This document shows, one piece after another, positions 11,195 to 24,407 of a stretch of 64,000 bases of DNA. Position numbers and translations under genes: made by a program. Origin of the DNA: Notospermus geniculatus. Lineage: Eukaryota > Nemertea > Pilidiophora > Heteronemertea > Lineidae. Each line of letters starts with the position of its first letter. Position 1 is the stretch's first letter. Location of the stretch: contig NMRB01000444.1 of NCBI GenBank assembly GCA_002633025.1, positions 199,329-263,328 on the forward strand. Reading direction: 5' to 3'. A model generated the notes under the pieces. That model had not been told where the DNA came from. It saw only the letters and a list, made by a program, of their open reading frames with translations, and ran no database searches.

Positions 11195-11865
11195 AGATAG
11201 ACATGATAAAGCAATTCTACAGATGCTTTTCAGCGACTCGCTTGTTATTTTGCTCACACAAGATGGCGCGGGGTCTAAGAAATCACAAATTTCATTCAAA
11301 ATGAAGAATAAAAATATCTTGATGCGCAGGAGTTAGAGCTGACGTGGGCGGAAACCAGAAACAGAACATTTATTTTTTGGGGCGTTATTGTCAGTTGGGA
11401 GGCCGGTACACCGGTTTCATTGCAGTGGGAGATGGCAAATGCGAGACTTTCCTGCCGTTAGAGGCCGCCTGTTATCGGTCCCAGAACGCCACAAAATTTG
11501 ACGTCACCGACGCAACTGATGGCCTCCACGTCATTATGGATGACGTTGTGGCGTGCACTTCTTTGTGACATCAAATTTCGTGACGTTCTAGGATCGCTAA
11601 CTTGTGGTGGCCTCTAACGGCAGGAAGGTCTCCCATTACCCAGACGCTGGTTATCCATCCTCAAAAAGTCATGATGTGCGGGTTACTAAATGCTGTTGGT
11701 AGAGTGGTCTATATGGTACGTACTTGAGCACTCCCGTCAGGGCACATGCAATAAAATCTCTTTAAAGGCCCAGTCTCACTGGCGGATTGTCACAGATAAG
11801 ACATGGATTGATAGAATCAACAACCAACAACTGCAGGTGGACAATATGTCATGATGATTGTACCA
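11195..11865 (+). repeat. Direct duplication of about 670 bp, copy 2
   Basis: Second copy of 10283-10956, differing at scattered bases and small indels. Sequence between the copies (10957-11194) includes repeated GTACAA/TTGTAC words. Confidence 0.9.
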
Positions 11866-12327
11866 TTCAACATTTAACATGTAAATATTAATAAAGCATC
11901 TTTATTAAAGATGGTCCGATCTTTTGGTATGTTCAAATTAACACGCGACTGGACACTCACACCATTAACACACGAAATGCATTATATTTCAGCTGTCTAC
12001 GATAAAGCAACATTGGTAAAATGTTGAAATGCCATCATAGTTACACTACAGGTACCACAAAAATAGTGGATTTTTCGTAGATTAATGATTGGACCATAGA
12101 TTCTCAGCAAACTTCATTAGCTGAGAACACAAAGGGACCCAGGAAAAGAGTCCCTTTTTGCACATCAACAATGTTCTCACATCAATATTTTCTAACGGCA
12201 GTGATTCCGTGATATTATGAATTGATATTCTCATCTCCGTCGGTACAGAAGATGGAGGAAGACGTCGTAACATGTGGCCCAATGACTTATGGTAATACTT
12301 GTACCGTATGAACTATTTCACATTCAC

Positions 12328-12930
12328 AATTGTGACCCGTCACCACAAAACGGGTACTAAGTCGCTCTGAAGTTGGCAGGTTGAGACCAAGTTTGGGCCA
12401 GACCTAAAAATATGTCTGTTTGCCGTAACCCGACCGACCCTACGTAAATGGTACCGACCCAAAACTTTTTATGGGGCATTAGCCAATATGTTTTTTTTTT
12501 ATGCCCCAAAGGACCCGATTTGCCGACCGGCAATGATGAAATATGCTGACCTAAAACTTTTTACACTTCAAAACTGAATGCCAATGCGTCATAAACCCCA
12601 AAAGACATTGTTTTTAAACACTAGTATACTTTTATTTTATTTTGTGGAAATTGCTAATTTTTTGCCACCTCCAACTAAAAAAAAATAAAAATATATGCCT
12701 ACCTACCTACCCAAGCTATTAGGGCAGGGTAGGGTTACAGCAAACAGACATATTTTTGGGTCTGGCCTTGGTCAATTTTAGCAGGCCTAGGGTATTGTCA
12801 AGTCTGTCTTTTGTAAATGTGAGTGATTTCAGTTCTTCCTTTATCTCCTGGAGTTACTTTGGTTCATCCTGGTTCACATAATCACATCCTGTGCGACTTA
12901 ACACCTGATTTGATGTGACGGGTCACAATT
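12328..12930. mobile_element. TIR element with a nested foldback
   Basis: The outer ends aattgtgacccgtcac and gtgacgggtcacaatt are exact complements. Inside, 12385-12773 forms a second inverted repeat (gaccaagtttgggccagacc with its partner near 12754-12773; inner word aaaaatatgtctgtttgc), so one element appears nested in another. The filler holds A/T runs and the word ccgaccgaccc. Confidence 0.65.
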
Positions 12931-13224
12931 CTCATAATAACGTTATAAAACCGTGGGTACCTTACCTGTCTGCAATAATACTCACCTCCTCTCCTCTTAC
13001 TCCTTTCAGGGGAGCAGGCCCGGGTGCAGATCCTTTTCATGCATACCGGCATAAACATTTACACATTCTCTCCTCATCCTTGAGCAGGTATAACCGTTCA
13101 CTTCTCTTTCTTCGCAACTTTTCCTCCAATTGATGTCGTCGTGTGACCAAACTCGGAGATCAACAGTTACCCTCCTTCTACCAACCTTCATCAACAGAAC
13201 ATTCAACAAGTCTTGGAGATCTTC

Positions 13225-16200
13225 TTAAGATAAAGTCACATTCAGTACTGAAGGAATGTCTGTAGAATTGAGACTAGACGTGATATTGCCGATAAACGTT
13301 GAATTTACGAGCGTTGAGTTACTGCAACCTTCCCATACTTTCTCTGGGGTAAGCATACCTGGAAATGAATGGGATAAAATTTTAAAATTCTCTAACACAT
13401 CTTGGGTCATTTTTATAAAAGTCAGCAGTAGACGCAGCGATTGACTCTAGACTGAGATTCATTCAAGTGATTTTGGCCTTCATTTGTTGATGCCATGTGC
13501 ATTCCAGATGCCAACCTAAAAACCAAGATGGTCCATCTTTGAAAGCCGAAATTCAATTGGCAATGAACTGCATCAGCACACACACAAAACAACCCAAACT
13601 TACCGGCAACTGACGCAGTGATGAGGCACACAATGAAACCAGCAGTCAAAGCCCTGACGGCAAGTTTGGCGAGATCACCCTTGCGTTCTGGTGCCATGGG
13701 GCCAATACCTCCGAGCTGAATACCAATAGAACTCAGGTTGGCAAATCCGCAAAGGGCATACGTCGCAATAATCTCCGACCTCACCTGTAAAATATGCATC
13801 AGGGTTACCTTAAGGGCGGTGCACACTTGCGATTTTCCGTGCGATTTTCTAGGCGACCGGCCTTGCGACAACAGCAGCGACTCAACATATTTTTAGTTTT
13901 TTTAGTTTTTGTTGACTCGTTTGCGACAAATGCTTCCTTGGAAGATCAGTGATGTCGTGGATGACATCACTGATCGACCTCAAAGGTAATTATCGCATGC
14001 GACGTAGTAGTCGCATCGGTTGTCGCCCCCATTTTAGTCGCACGTGTGCGCCGCCCTTTAGTTGGGAAAGAAAGACGACAACATGAATGCACTTAATGTT
14101 TCTGGAATTGAACCTGACACATCAACTACGACAGCACCAATGTTTCCACTGTGCCTCTCTGGCCATTCTCTCTCACGAACAAGACACAATTTTGCTAAAT
14201 TCCAGTGCTTCACATTTGAAATCTGCAGGAGCTCAATCAGTTGAGCTCCTCAAAGGCTCGAGGAGAGCTGTTCACACTCGTGAAGGAGAGCTGTTCACAA
14301 TCGTGTCTGAACTTCAAGGATGCCGAGGAGCGCGGTTAATCGAGTTCCTCAGCACAATATTGCGGGCGCGAGCGTGATTGCGCCCGTCTTAAGTGAAGCA
14401 CTGAAATTCAATAGACAATTCTCAAGTTGATGTAAATGAGAAAGATCTGCACACTTCCGCCGAAATCGCAACCATAACCTCGGTCTGAAACTGAATGACG
14501 TGACACAGACAACCCCCACGACAGTGACGTTGCGTCAGACTCGACCATTGCTGAATCATGGATTGCATCACGTCAACTGGTTTCAGATCGAGATTGTGGT
14601 TGCGATTTCGGCAAAGTGCACAGATCTGCGAATATTCGAGAATCGTCTATAACTCTGTAAGCAAGATCGATTTGTTTCCACTTACCGAGATTTGCGGGAA
14701 TTTGCAGAGCTCACGATTCTTGATGTATTTTCCAAGCTCCTCGTAAGCGACGAACTCGTTCAGGAAGAGTTTGGTGCCGAGGAGTTCTGCAATGATTCCT
14801 GTATCTTCCCACTCGACGCCCATGATGAAAGCGATCGGACGGAAAACGTACGAACAGATCAACTGGAAAAGGTAATAAAAGTGAATTATTATTTATAGGA
14901 CTTGACAACAGCAGTAGCAATACATGCAAGCAAGACAAACCTTGACACACTTGTTTTGATGCCAGTCACCCATCCAAGGGTTGAAGTACTAAATAGGGAG
15001 TTTTCGCAAAGCCCCCGAAACGCCAACGTGAAACCCATTGTTCGATGCGACGAAGAGAGAACCGAACAAAAGGATAGACATTCACGTTGGCGTTTCGGGG
15101 GCTTTACGAAAACTCTATATTGTCTTCAACACTGCTTATACATGGCCAATTTCAAGCCACTCTAACCAAAAGTCACTGTCTGCTGAAGGAATGCCTTCCT
15201 GTATTAAGATTATAAGGACGTTAACTCACCTGGAAACTGAGTTCAGGAAAGCCGACCATGCTGCCGAGCCACGAGAGGGTGGCATTGACGAAGGCAAGGA
15301 GGGCAAGGAAGGCGAGCAAGTTAGCAGCAATGTTGGCAACAAGTTTGATGGAAGAGGATGCACCGGCAGCAGCAGCTTCAAGAATGTTACCCTGTTTCCT
15401 GAAAATAAAGACAAGAGATGATGTAATCTGTATCAGAAATCAAAACGAAACCAAGAAATTGCAAATTTCAGGAGAAAAAACATTTACGAGTTCATAGTCA
15501 TCTGCTTGTTGGCGTCTCGTTTTCTAAGCTGAGAATTAGAATCCAGAGAAAAACTTACTCGGTTTCGCCGAGGCTGATGTCACTCTTTCCACGGAACTTC
15601 GACACACGTGTTTCAGGGTAGAACAACTTGGAGACGGCGAGAGCAACAGGTGCATTCATGACGGACGCGCAAAGCAGATGCTCAGCTGGGACCTGGGAAA
15701 AAGAAATCAACAGTTTTGATTTAATTAAACTAGGAAACATGCAGTAGTGGTGCCATGTCCATTGGAAAGACAGAGGGAGTTCAAAAGCAAAGAGATTCAA
15801 TGATTCACCAGTTTACAAACGTGGTTTAATTAATTAGTCACACAAATCTTTTCCACAACATGTGGAGTTTGACTGCATCTTATCATCTAATTAGGATAAA
15901 TGTCTGTGGGATTCTGTCTGCAGTAACCCAGTCATCTTCTCTGGGTTCCCACAAGCTGTCAATAAAACTCTGGCTGTTGTTTTTCCAGAGTATGTTGACC
16001 ATCCATTCCTGAGAACATCAGGAGTTCTTAGCGCTCGCTACCTTCAAGTGAGCGAGCGAGCACTAAGAACCCCTTGTTCTCAGGATGATGTTGACCGTGG
16101 CTTTATGTCAATGTCAATCATGTCAATGGGTCAAACGAACTGTGACATTCACATTTACCCTACAACAGTGAGTGGAAAGGTTTCGATAGCAAACAACCTT

Positions 16201-19200
16201 CAAAGTGACCGAATAAATTGCTGGCAGTCACCATTAACCACAAATAAGAACATGTCAGACAATCAAAACAGACAAACTAAATCGTTTGCTGACGGCATAA
16301 TTGGTAGAGATGTGATAAAATATGAAGGTGATGGATGTGGGTAACATTATGCAGCATGTTATGGGAACAGAACTCTTGCTGTTGATGTATCGCAGAGTCC
16401 CAAAAGTTCAACACCCTGGTGAATATAGATTTTTGACATGATGTACTGGCAGCTGTCAATCACGTGCACAAGTAATTGAACATGTTGAAGCTAGCACTAG
16501 CAGTAGAACTGGTACTAAGAGCAGAAACTTTTAAAAGATAATGTATCACGGGTATTTTCGCGGGCCACGAAAATCACTGTTTATTTACATTTTGTTTGTT
16601 TATGTCCAGGGCAGGCTTTCTCTGTCTTATGAGTAACTTGCTGGCAGCATGCCTGTCTAGAAATTCTGTTGATTCCAAAAGTATTCATTTTGGTGGGTTG
16701 GCATGTCCCAAAAGTCAAAAATAATAATAATAATGATAATAATGTGTGGGTTTATAGTGCCTTTTACATTTAAGTGTCAAGGCACTTCACAACATTATTA
16801 CCCAGCCTATGATTCAGAAACCTTTCTGTAGAAACCAAGGGCAGCCACAATACGGCGCACACGATGGACATTTCAGGCCAGTTGAGAGTTACAGAGTGAC
16901 ACGGCCGGGGATCGAACCCGCGATCTTCCGATCACGAGTCCACCGCCCTAACCATTCTGCCACCGCGCTCCCCAAAAATAACATATAGGGCCATATTCAT
17001 AAAGGGTGTTTTTCTCTTAGACGCGACTAACTACCGAAAACGCTGACTAAACAGGGGATAATCGCACGTTCAAGTTAGACAGCATTTCATAAAGAGTGAT
17101 TAGATCACCAGACGTTTAACCAACGTACAAAAGTAGACACCCGCGTGCAAGTAACAAAAGAAATGTTAAACGTCCCAAGGGGCTTGTTTATCTCACGTAC
17201 AAACTGTCATTTCACCTTAGGCGTGCTGAAGCTTCGCAATGAATCCACTCCGCATCCTCGAATTAGGTGCAGAGGAAGCATGGGAAGAGGCAGCCTGTTG
17301 ATTTGCGTGTTTTTACAGATCAAACAAATCCGGGAATCACGTGCGACAGCGTCCCATGCCACTTGCTTCTTCTGAATGGCTGTAGCATCTGAACGTTTGT
17401 TTCCAATCACATCTTTCCGAATGTTTCAGCCTCAATTAGCCACATCCACTGATTGGCTGCAAAATTGTCAGCTCGTTTTTTCGACATGTTGAGCTGTTAA
17501 GCCTAGTTCAAACTTCGACGCAAAACCATCGGCGTCCGGCTCGCCATGCATGACCGGAACCTTTGTTGTGACATGTTACGTACTTCGTTACATCATCTTT
17601 CAGTGACTGGGGAATGCCCGCAGCAAGAAAATCGGTGATTAAGCGGGAAGTTAGACGCGGACAGGTAAACGGCCGATCATCTCTTGTTGTGAATCGCGAT
17701 CATCAAGGGTGATCCACACGCGTGCAAACCTGGTTTAACCAGCGTACAAAAGTTATCCGCGTCTAGGCTAATCGCGCGATGATCACCCTTTATGAATACG
17801 GCCCATAATGTAAATGTCCATGTTTACAAACATTGAATGTAAACAATGAAGTCGTGATACATTATCTTTAAGATCTTCTGATGACAATAATATTCCACTC
17901 CAACTCAAATAGTTTATGTTTTATGTTCAACAAAGGTCAAACCATGCACTTCACTTGAGCTCAATCAGAGTGAATTAAAAATGTCAATTGGCAGAGCATT
18001 TCATAACTCTGATGGTCAATTTAGTGTTTATAAAACGTAATTTGTGTAGGCCCACTCTGACAGGTCAGATTCTGATGCACATGACACATTCCAACAAGCA
18101 CAGTTTGTGCCCTACGCTCACTTTCACAAAACATTCAAACATCGGACACAGGCCCGTATTTTAGAATGCTAAAACACGGGCCAAAGTGTCAGAAACCCTT
18201 GAATGATACAAACAGTATCATTACACAATTTAGGCATTTCGGACTGACCTCATGTGATCTTTTGAACTAGAGATTTTATTAAAAACAAAATAGTTACGAT
18301 CACTGCCAAGTTCATTGATAGGTTATTTGGACAGTTATCAGTATTAGGGTCAACCATCTGGTTCTCACCAGTCTATCTGTCCTGACGGTCATCTAGTCTG
18401 GTTCGAATCCACCACATTTCCCGTTTCTGAGGTGGTGACAGCCTCAGCCAATCATCGGGGCGCGAAGGAAAATCAACGCGCCAATCAAAATCCGTGTTAC
18501 AAATTCGAGCATGAAGAGCAAAGAAAGTGTCCAACGGTGATTTGTTTCGCAAGTTCTGATTGGCTCGGAGGCGGGGTCAAGTAGGGGTTAGGTTCATTAA
18601 TAATTTATGCATTAATGGAAAAGATGACACGATTCAGACAAGGCTAAAGACGGAGTTCATACGGAGTCAATAGCCTTGTTTGGACAAGATGGGGTCAACA
18701 AACACGGTTTCCACTGAAAGTTCAATGGGATTCAGTGACAGGCCACACTCATTAGATTGAATAAGATCCAAAGGGAAAGCAGACAAACTCACCCCAAACA
18801 AGATGTACGCTGCCAAAACTCCTCCAGCGATAGTCGCAAATCCTCCTGTCATCATGGCGTGCAATTCGGACAGCGTCATATCACGAATGAAAGGCCGGAC
18901 CAAAATTGGCGCCTCGGTTTGTCCAACGAAAATGTTTCCAGCGGCTGTCAGCGATTCCGTGGCGGTCGTACCCATTGTGATTTGCATAATCCATGCAATT
19001 TTCCCGATGACAGCTTGCATGACACCGAGGTGGTACAAAGTCGCGATAACACAACTGAAGAAGACCACAACTGGAAGAACCTGGAAAAGTCAAATGTCAA
19101 CAGAGTTTTAACCACTGACCTCTCAATTTAGTTACTGAACTCAGACACTACATCAATTTGGCTACTATGCATGCAAAAAGTAGGGAACAACGTTTACGAG

Positions 19201-22200
19201 AATTTGACCACACATGCCCTTTTTAACTCATTGCTGTCGCCAGGTCCCTAGTCACTCCCACTAAATTAAACATACCAGTGGATAGCTTAGAACCTTGGGA
19301 TCATGACGGTCATAAAAACTTGGGAATCCATAACTGCTCAACGGAATACTCGCTTTGGAAATCTAAAAGTTTGACTTGAAAAGTTTACAAAACCCACGTG
19401 GGACGTCAGTGACGTCGTCGACGTACAGGGGAAAGCATGGGCGCTGGCCGCGTCAACACTGACGTGACGCTGCGCCTTGACTGCGTTTGGCCTGACGACA
19501 TTGTTCCCAATCAACTGCAACGATCTATAGTGATGATAAACAAACTTATTTGCAAAGATAACTAGGCCTACATGTATAGGAGACTCAAGAAACAATGCCG
19601 CAATTTACTTACCACAAATGCAAAGAAATGGGCCTTGTAGTTTCCTCCAAAGACGAACTCTGAGCCATAATTGGTATAGCTAAGGAACTTCTGGACTTCA
19701 TCACCAAGGAACTTGAAGCAGACGTATCCCGCTCGCGTTCGGAGGATGAATATGGCGAGCAGGAACTGAAGACTGAGCCCCCACACAACTGGACGCCAGC
19801 GCACCTAAAAGATGGAAACAGGGTGTGTCAAAATACCGATCTGGGAATAGGATCAATTTTTAAAGTTAACTGGTACAGGCCCAAGAAATCACTGGGCTGT
19901 CAGAGTGGTACAATGGAAACCTTGGCCCNGGGGGGGGGGGGGGGTTCATGCAGAATAGTATCACCAGACTGACCATACCAAGTCAACTGTACATTAATTT
20001 GGATGCCATTAATTAGTGAACAAACTAAATTTGAGATTTAGGTGAGGGCCTAAATTTCATGTTCAGGGCCCTTTGACCACATGATTTAGCAACTAAGGTG
20101 AGCATAATTAGCCAAAACCCAGTCAATTAGCAACATTTCCTTTGAAATCCAAATTGCCCAGTTTAACTAAAAATACCCACTTTGATTGCTAAATCATCAA
20201 TTATGTTCATTAAAAGTTGAGTTATTGCCAGGAATCATCCAAGTTGTGTTTGGCTAAAAATAGTCACCAGCAATAATAAAAAATGAAGACCTTCACAAAA
20301 TCTTTTGCCTTGGAAGGTTTGTTTGGCTTGGCTATTAATGGTGTTGTGGCCATGAATGAATGTCATTCTGACCATCTCCATATTCTGACTGAGGTAATCC
20401 ATGTACATGTATTTCAAAAGAGCCCATGTTCGATCTACTTCTGTGGTCATGGTCGATTTAGAGGGGTTTAAATTTGGGTGGTCGCGGTCGGGGTAGAGGG
20501 GTGGTCGACTTAGCTAATGGTAAATGTGAAGGATTTCATTGGGACCGACAAAAATCGGTCGATTTAAAGGGGTGGTCAAGTAAGAGGGGTGGTCGAACTG
20601 AGGGGTTCCACTGTATGTAATGGAGGCTCTCTTTGACGCAAACGTTTTCTCTGGGCACTTCAGTTTCCTCCTGCATTGTGTTGATGGACCTCACCGATGG
20701 AACTGCCAACATAGGCCTAGGGCAAATAGCTAGGTTTTGTATCCCGGTGTAAACAATCTGGATCCAACACCTAGCAACCATCGGTGAAGTCCAGAACTAA
20801 GGTTGCATGAAGCCTACAATCTTTGTTACAGTTGTGTATGTGGCCTTCAGCTCTCAACTCGATTCAATATTTTTTAAAGAACTCACTGGACAGTGCGAGT
20901 GTTGACAACTAAGATAACCACACCCAGACATTTTTTATTTCAAAAACATTGGCAGAAATTTACCTTGCTTGGATGAGCAGAGAAGATGAAGAGGAAACCA
21001 ATGAAGAAAGCAAATCCTACGAGGGAGACGAGGTTTCTCGGGTTGACCTCCAGGGCGAGGAAGGTTACCAGGGCACCGAGGAGAGCGATGTAGACAAACC
21101 TAAAGAAACGCAAAATAAAAGTTCTCAGAACCGATAGTACATGTAGACAGGCCTTCGTGAGGGTACATAATCTGCACGCCTGCCCACCAGCCAGCAAAGG
21201 CACTTGCTGGCTGGCAACATATTTCTGGCGGAGACCCAAGAAGATCTTATACAAAGTGGGATATGCAAACTTTTCTTTATCCACTGACCTGATGGCATTT
21301 TACATGTATCAAGCACCAAAAATAAATCTATCAAGTAATTTCAAAGTAATTTCAAAGTAATCTAGGTGAACCACGATAACAGATTGAGGTATTGTGGCTT
21401 ACCATCTCAAAATACGCCATTTTCGCCCGATGGCAATCCCGATTGGTTGGAAACACTTTTCATAGACTGATGCGCCGAACTTGTCTCTGATGACGACGTA
21501 GATCATCCACGCAACAGCGAGCATCGTCATGGTGAAGATCGGGACTGCCCGCTGGAAGTCGAGAACGATGGCCCAGACGAGATAGCCACAGTAGGCTGCC
21601 AGGAGGATAAGCATCATCACCTAAACAGAAAAACAGAATGTAGCAGACTATACGGAGTTGATTATTTAAAAACTCATAAGCCAAAAAAACACAAAAATTG
21701 TTTTTCATGATTTCCTAAAACACTGTCAATCTCGACATTTTCTGAAAACCTACCTTCTTGATAATATCCTTATTGTCCGTGTAGAATTTATCAAACGCCT
21801 GTAACATCACTTCCATCTTGGCGGCACAGCAGTTGTTCGGGAGGTCATCATCACTCGCCTCAGAGGAGTTTTCTGAATCATCCAAGGCAGTTTTTACATG
21901 ACCTAAAAGTAACAACATAATACATGTATGACTCCAATCAGAAACTGAAATTGCCATGTTGAGAAAACTGAGATTGGTTTCAGTATTGTATTGTTTACTA
22001 GATTTTTCCATCTGCTAAATATGGAAGAGGCCATCTCAACCTACTCATGTTCCTTTTTTTCTAATTGCCCTTGCCAAGGCACAAGGTACAATACAAGACA
22101 CCACAACTTTCTGTGACAGACCGAAGAGCCAGGGATCAGATTATCCCATTCTCAATGGCCCTGGAATATTCCAACCTGGGACCTGCCGCTCTCTAAAGCC

Positions 22201-22665
22201 TGCCGCACACGGGAGCTATCTGCTGAGCAAAAAGTTATTCGAGACCGTTTGCTCAGCAGCTACCTGCTGAGCAAACGGTCTCGAATGACTTTTTGCTCAG
22301 CAGATAGCTCCCGTGTGCGGCAGGCTTTAGACATGTAAGAGGACCTGACAACCACGAGGCTATCAAGGCGTCCATTTAACGTCAGCTTTTTTCGCACTGT
22401 CCGTGCAGCACTAATATTCATCCATGAAAAACTACACTTCAAACTCACCGTTTCCGATCATGATCTTGCACTCCTCTTTGTCATTGCTGATATCTGTTTT
22501 GAAAGTAGCCTGCGAGCCAATATAACCGTTGTTCAACTCAGTACTAGTCTCATACTCAGGAGGACTGTCACGGCCTGTCACAAGCGGTTCAATGGATGCA
22601 TCCATTTCAAAGGCCCCAGCATCCATCGAAGAAACATTCGGGGTTGATGTTTGATTCTGAACCAT
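13225..22665 (-). CDS. SLC28A-like: SLC28 concentrative nucleoside transporter, copy 1, 11 exons
   Basis: Exons in transcript order: 22449-22665, 21754-21902, 21403-21620, 20964-21099, 19613-19804, 18793-19080, 15559-15692, 15230-15398, 14686-14862, 13604-13784, 13225-13358; all GT-AG, joining to 664 codons plus TAA. The protein is a sodium/proton-coupled nucleoside importer of the plasma membrane. Residues 1-122 are a hydrophilic N-terminal tail; the multi-pass core follows. Landmarks: [21 protein letters not shown] (residues 242 on), [11 protein letters not shown] (353-363), [11 protein letters not shown] (381-391), the family signature [12 protein letters not shown] (530-541) and [15 protein letters not shown] (562-576). 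G357-Q358 match human CNT3 at positions known to govern purine/pyrimidine choice. The extracellular tail has several N-x-S/T sites. An acceptor at 22697-22698, 31 nt before ATG, implies an upstream noncoding exon. Introns hold many mobile elements. Confidence 0.95.
13813..14057. mobile_element. TTA-flanked MITE in SLC28 intron 10, left copy
   Basis: The ends AGGGCGGTGCACAC and GTGTGCGCCGCCCT are flanked by TTA on both sides. The same element sits at the same place in the right block (43213-43448), so it inserted before the duplication. TTA/TWA targets suggest PIF/Harbinger-like mobilisation. The interior repeats GCGAC/GTCGC words. Confidence 0.75.
14444..14627. mobile_element. MITE in SLC28 intron 9 region, left copy
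   Basis: Ends starting agatctgcacacttccgccg pair with ttgcgatttcggcaaagtgc then acagatct. It is present at the same place in the right block (43532-43716), so it predates the duplication. A left-only insertion of about 31 bp lies immediately downstream. Confidence 0.7.
14994..15116. mobile_element. Hairpin MITE in SLC28 intron 8, left block only
   Basis: Arms of about 37 bp (agggagttttcgcaaagccc ... gggctttacgaaaactct) are absent from the matching intron of copy 2 near 44266-44274. Confidence 0.65.
16008..16084. repeat. Hairpin in SLC28 intron 6
   Basis: Imperfect arms cctgagaacatcaggagttc ... aagaaccccttgttctcagg with an inner gctcgct/agcgagc stem. It is absent from the right block. Confidence 0.6.
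16724..16973 (-). mobile_element. tRNA-derived SINE, 250 bp, left block only
   Basis: On the minus strand the head has a pol III A-box-like segment (TGGCAGAATGGTTAGG) and a B box GGTTCGATCCC (plus 16908-16918). The tail ends in ATT-repeats. It is flanked by aaaaata on both sides (16717-16723, 16974-16980). The right block has the intact single site at 45888-45894. The element is young relative to the duplication. Direct sequence evidence is strong for class and ends. Confidence 0.88.
16986..17804. mobile_element. TIR element of about 820 bp beside the SINE, left block only
   Basis: The ends tagggccatattcataaagg and ccctttatgaatacggccc are inverted repeats, with ATA (or TA) duplicated at each side (16983-16985, 17805-17807). 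The right block reads straight through (aacataatgtaaatg). The interior holds GCGTCTA/TAGACGC words and GATCA motifs but no recognised transposase. Confidence 0.75.
19942..20613 (-). mobile_element. pogo/Tigger-like element in SLC28 intron 4, left block only
   Basis: On the minus strand it begins CAGTGGAACCCCTCAGTTCG after a TA, the start typical of pogo/Tigger-type elements, followed by CGACCACCCC repeats. The same sequence lies in plus orientation at about 33910-34620. The matching intron of copy 2 lacks it. The far end abuts a run of 14 G and an ambiguous base at 19929-19943, so it is not defined. No transposase is readable. Confidence 0.65.
22194..22329. mobile_element. Palindromic hairpin element in SLC28 intron 1, left copy
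   Basis: A 136-bp near-perfect palindrome with arms starting taaagcctgccgcacacggg and inner word gctgagcaaa. The right-block version (51897-52104) is in the same place but its centre is rearranged and longer, so insertion predates the duplication. Confidence 0.75.
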
Positions 22666-24407
22666 TGTTAGAAATTATTCTTTGAACAAATTCAATCTGA
22701 AAATGAAATATTGAATGTTTTAATTCAGTTTGGTGTGTTTTATCATAAACCCGGAAAAATTAACTGGTAAGAAATGAATTGATGCTGTCGTGAGTGAAGG
22801 AGTGACTCCTGTGTAGTGTAGGGAGAATCATGAAGATAATGAGGAAGGTGAACCACCTGAAGGGCATGAAGGGGGCCTGGAAAGCTTGAGACCTCTCAGA
22901 ACAAGTTCCAGAACTGGACAGTTTTACTTGTCAGGATACAAGCAATGAAAGCTGAGAAAACTGGCCGAGCTGACACTTATTGAATATTCCGAAAGGTGTA
23001 GTTGAGTGGAGAAAAGGAAATAACTAGATCAACGGCCCAGATCAGTAATGATGACAATCACTCAACGTCAGATCTTTCAATGATAAACTCTCAGCAGCAG
23101 ACGCGGATCCAGGGGGCACACCCGGCCTCTGCTCCCCCCCCCCATTTTTCAGTGACCAACGTTAGACATGTTAGAAAAATTGCCCTTTTTCAAAATGCCA
23201 CAGAATTGCCTTGTAATTTGTCCCTCACGGCGCTGGGAAATCGCAACAACCGCATTCTAGATTTCAAATTATTCTGGGGGAGAGCGCCCAGACCCCCCCC
23301 CTCGCCGTCACTTCGCGACATCAGCCATGTCAGCACTCGCCTTCATCAGTCCGCCTGTGGCCTTCTGTGCCCCCCTTTATTCCAGAATCCTGGCTCCCCC
23401 CTGAGCAGAATGATAACCACACAGAAATCAAAATAAAGGTTTCCCTCCTGTCCAGTTCCTCACCGTGAGCTATTGTCCACTTGAGAGCAATGGTATGATT
23501 GTTCAGCCTGAACTATGGTAACCATGATATTAATGAACCAGCTTGAGAGAAAAAACCTGTGATTGGTGATAATTAACCTGCATCATGGTAAGACATTCAT
23601 TCAACGTAAAGTTCATGACTCTCTAAGAACTAGCCAGAATGAACCAACCAGCAGCCAATCACAATCAAGAACTTCAATGTGCATGTAAATAGGCCTAACT
23701 TCCCAGAAGAACAACTAATTAACAAAAAAACTGAAATCACGTCAAAAGATCTTTCCTGGAATGCTCACTACCGGTATTCTTAATAGTATTCATGGTTGGG
23801 ACTTTCTGCTCTACATACATCAGATGATGATTGCATAATTCTTGCTGGCATATGTGACTCACTGTCACTGACTGGTTCCGTTTTTATTTTTTTATCTCTC
23901 ACTACTAAAAAAGTAAGTTCACCACACCAAAACATCAGCCAAATGATATTCATTTATTTTAATTTTTTCTTTCTTAACTGAGATGGTAGGCTATGACTCT
24001 GCTGTCATTATGGCATTCATGTCCTAGCAGACTATTTACTTATATTGACCTGTTTTGGATAATACAGTATTATATTGATGTTTTTTTTACAATTCTCTCT
24101 TTACTCAATCATCTCCTATGTGACGAATTGATTGTCACGACTAAATTGAAAACATTCAACCATCAAAATTCACAAGACGCTAGGTCCTTGGAAGGTCACA
24201 TCATGAAAATTACCGTCATCTATTGGTTCTATAACACTGTACCTGGTAGGCCTATATAAAATCCAGATGTCGGTCTAGTGAACAGCAGGAGGAAACAGGA
24301 GTGCCCAGAGGAAACCTGCGCTATTGAAGAGTTTCCTCCCTGTCCACTCGGCCAGCTATTCGGCCAAAATCCAGATGGTACTAAAACCAGATCAGATGTT
24401 CGCCATT

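Noticed and set aside
15038-15421. Plus-strand frame of 127 codons
   Set aside because: Overlaps SLC28 exon 8 and a hairpin in antisense; no domain.
18757-19131. Plus-strand frames of 102-124 codons (also at 46.5 kb)
   Set aside because: They are antisense shadows of SLC28 exon 6; the minus-strand frame has the family motifs and splice sites.
20235-20471. Transposase coding remnant in the pogo/Tigger-like element
   Set aside because: The partly shared peptide between the two copies is not maintained as one frame and does not show a catalytic DDE pattern.
23002-23436. 144-codon frame upstream of SLC28 copy 1
   Set aside because: Its counterpart near 56.0-56.7 kb is interrupted and shows no conserved coding pattern; the segment is proline-rich low complexity around C-runs.
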